Both the position numbers and the translations under genes were made by a program. From the NCBI GenBank assembly GCA_947074335.1, contig CAMTPG010000145.1, forward strand, positions 1 to 6,811: 6,811 bases of DNA, given 5' to 3'. This document shows positions 5,855-6,811 of this stretch, piece by piece (the first letter of the stretch is position 1; every line of letters starts with the position of its first letter). Below the pieces are notes generated by a model. The model did no database searches, was not told the DNA's origin, and saw only the letters and a program-made list of their open reading frames with translations. Origin of the DNA: an uncultured Parabacteroides sp. (GTDB taxonomy: Bacteria > Bacteroidota > Bacteroidia > Bacteroidales > Tannerellaceae).

Positions 5855-6448
5855 ATGATTGAAGAGGTAAACGAAAAGATCTTGCAGGATCGCGATGCGC
5901 TTGCAGATCATTATAAAGGAATTATTAATTTGCTGGGTGAAGATCCAAACCGCGAAGGTCTGATCAAAACACCACAACGAGTTGCCAAAGCCATGCAGTT
6001 CCTGACAAAAGGTTATACCGAAGATCCCGAAGCGGTACTTCGTTCGGCTATGTTTCAGGAAGAGGATTACAAACAGATGGTTTCTGTTGTAAATATTGAT
6101 TTTTACTCTTTGTGCGAGCATCATATGTTGCCCTTCTTCGGCAAAGCGCACATTGCTTATATTCCGAATCATTACATTACCGGGTTGAGTAAATTGCCGC
6201 GCGTGGTGGATATTTTTGCCCGCCGCCTGCAGATTCAGGAGCGCATGACGATGCAGATTAAAGATTGTATTCAGGATACATTAAACCCGCTGGGTGTAAT
6301 GGTAGTGATCGAAGCACAACACATGTGCATGCAGATGCGTGGTGTGCAGAAACAAAACTCACAAACTACAACGGCCGATTTTACCGGTGTTTTCCAACAG
6401 GCTAAAACGCGCGAAGAATTTATGAATTATATTCGTAATCATAAATAA
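5855..6448 (+). CDS. folE: GTP cyclohydrolase I (FolE)
   Basis: FolE converts GTP to 7,8-dihydroneopterin triphosphate, the first step of tetrahydrofolate synthesis and also the entry to 7-deazaguanine (queuosine) precursors. The 197-residue length is typical of the type I (FolE1) enzyme. Zinc ligands are C87 and H90 in SLCEHHMLPF and C158 in EAQHMCMQMRG; H89 and H156 match catalytic or GTP-binding histidines. Other family blocks are EDPNREGLIKTPQRVAKA (29-46), AYIPNHYITGLSKLPRVVDI (101-120) and QNSQTTTADFTGVF (167-180). It lies 41 bases after the SPOR gene on the same strand and is probably cotranscribed with it; no separate promoter is visible. Its stop is 18 bases from that of a convergent minus-strand gene. 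No queuosine genes are in the window, so folate synthesis is the default role. Confidence 0.97.
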   Translation: MIEEVNEKILQDRDALADHYKGIINLLGEDPNREGLIKTPQRVAKAMQFLTKGYTEDPEAVLRSAMFQEEDYKQMVSVVNIDFYSLCEHHMLPFFGKAHIAYIPNHYITGLSKLPRVVDIFARRLQIQERMTMQIKDCIQDTLNPLGVMVVIEAQHMCMQMRGVQKQNSQTTTADFTGVFQQAKTREEFMNYIRNHK

Positions 6449-6466
6449 AACGGATTTTAACCTACA

Positions 6467-6811
6467 TTACTCAATAAGCAGATAACAATGATAATGCGTC
6501 TCTTTGCTCACGGGGCAGAGTGACAAATATCCCTTTTCTATTTTTCCCTGCTTTAGTTGCAGGGGATGGTTTTCCTGCATTGTGAGGTGTTTATGCCAGG
6601 TCTCACCTTTCTTCTTCTCGTATGTAATCCGGAAAGATCCGAAGGTATGCGGTGTCATGTATTTTTGTTGTAAACAGATTGCAACGAGTCCCATGGTGTA
6701 TCGCATATTGATTTCGATGCAGGGATGGATATGCAGGTGTTGTTGTTCGTCGCGATAAGTCAGCATATCAATGCCGATAAAGCCGGTATAATATCCGCCG
6801 AAAAGAGCCGC
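6467..6811 (-). CDS. C-terminal part of a probable ATP-grasp protein (5' end outside window)
   Basis: The minus-strand frame is open from the window edge to a TAA at 6467-6469, giving 114 visible residues; the Met at 6764-6766 is internal. Two features suggest the end of an ATP-grasp ligase-like domain. The first is GFIGIDML (about 6758-6781), typical of the conserved strand before the metal site. The second is HPCIEINMRYTMG, where E (6713-6715) and N (6707-6709) fit the Mg-ATP ligands of the E-x-N motif. The remaining about 90 residues are polar with many His and Lys (for example ITYEKKKGETWHKH) and end in CYLLIE. Substrate and product are unknown. The frame converges on folE with 18 bases between stops. 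The gene is real with good confidence; the ATP-grasp assignment rests on these motifs alone. Confidence 0.65.
   Translation of the reverse strand, partial: AALFGGYYTGFIGIDMLTYRDEQQHLHIHPCIEINMRYTMGLVAICLQQKYMTPHTFGSFRITYEKKKGETWHKHLTMQENHPLQLKQGKIEKGYLSLCPVSKETHYHCYLLIE

Noticed and set aside
6446..6459. Hairpin TAAAA-CGGA-TTTTA between folE and the convergent gene
   Set aside because: The stem is five A-T pairs only, too weak for a terminator, and it overlaps the folE stop codon.
6504..6758. 84-residue plus-strand frame at the right end
   Set aside because: It lies antisense to the ATP-grasp frame, has no family motif or promoter, and the minus-strand frame carries the recognisable motifs.
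1..6811. CRISPR arrays, tRNA/rRNA genes, insertion sequences, phage or defence genes
   Set aside because: No regular repeats, tRNA-like cloverleaf, transposase, integrase or defence motif was seen on either strand.

Overview
This window looks like a stretch of core chromosome from a member of the Bacteroidales (Bacteroides/Parabacteroides type). The evidence is threefold. Start codons lack Shine-Dalgarno sequences and follow A-rich leaders. Promoter-like sites fit the Bacteroidetes pattern TTTG-N19-TAnnTTTG. The gene set also fits: a duplicated DUF1599 protein and a DoxX/MauE-plus-thioredoxin-like membrane protein (the BT_3928 family), followed by tpiA, a SPOR protein and folE. The genus cannot be fixed from the sequence alone.

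Layout: bases 1-789 are the C-terminal helicase part of recG, which starts before the window. An AT-rich gap (790-1000) holds an operator-like palindrome, two overlapping tandem promoters and two leader hairpins. It leads into a secreted M23 peptidase with two LysM repeats (1001-2242), which ends at a very strong intrinsic terminator (2273-2314). A second gap (2243-2616) holds that terminator, some weak secondary structure and a promoter for the next group. That group is DUF1599 (2617-3159), the BT_3928-family protein (3176-4456) and tpiA (4488-5249), all close together on the plus strand and ending at another intrinsic terminator (5270-5295). A SPOR-domain protein (5313-5813) and folE (5855-6448) follow with no clear promoter of their own. 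On the minus strand, converging on folE with 18 bases between the stops, is the C-terminal end of a probable ATP-grasp protein whose start lies beyond the window.

Functionally the window mixes DNA repair (RecG), cell-wall remodelling (M23/LysM peptidase and SPOR protein), glycolysis (TpiA), pterin/folate synthesis (FolE) and two proteins of unknown role (DUF1599 and BT_3928 family). I see no mobile element, CRISPR array, tRNA, rRNA or sign of recent gene transfer. I find no convincing new multi-gene system. The more interesting leads are the compact regulatory region before the M23 gene, the thioredoxin-like domain without a CXXC in the BT_3928-family protein, the DUF1599 internal duplication, and the terminator placed between tpiA and the SPOR-folE pair.
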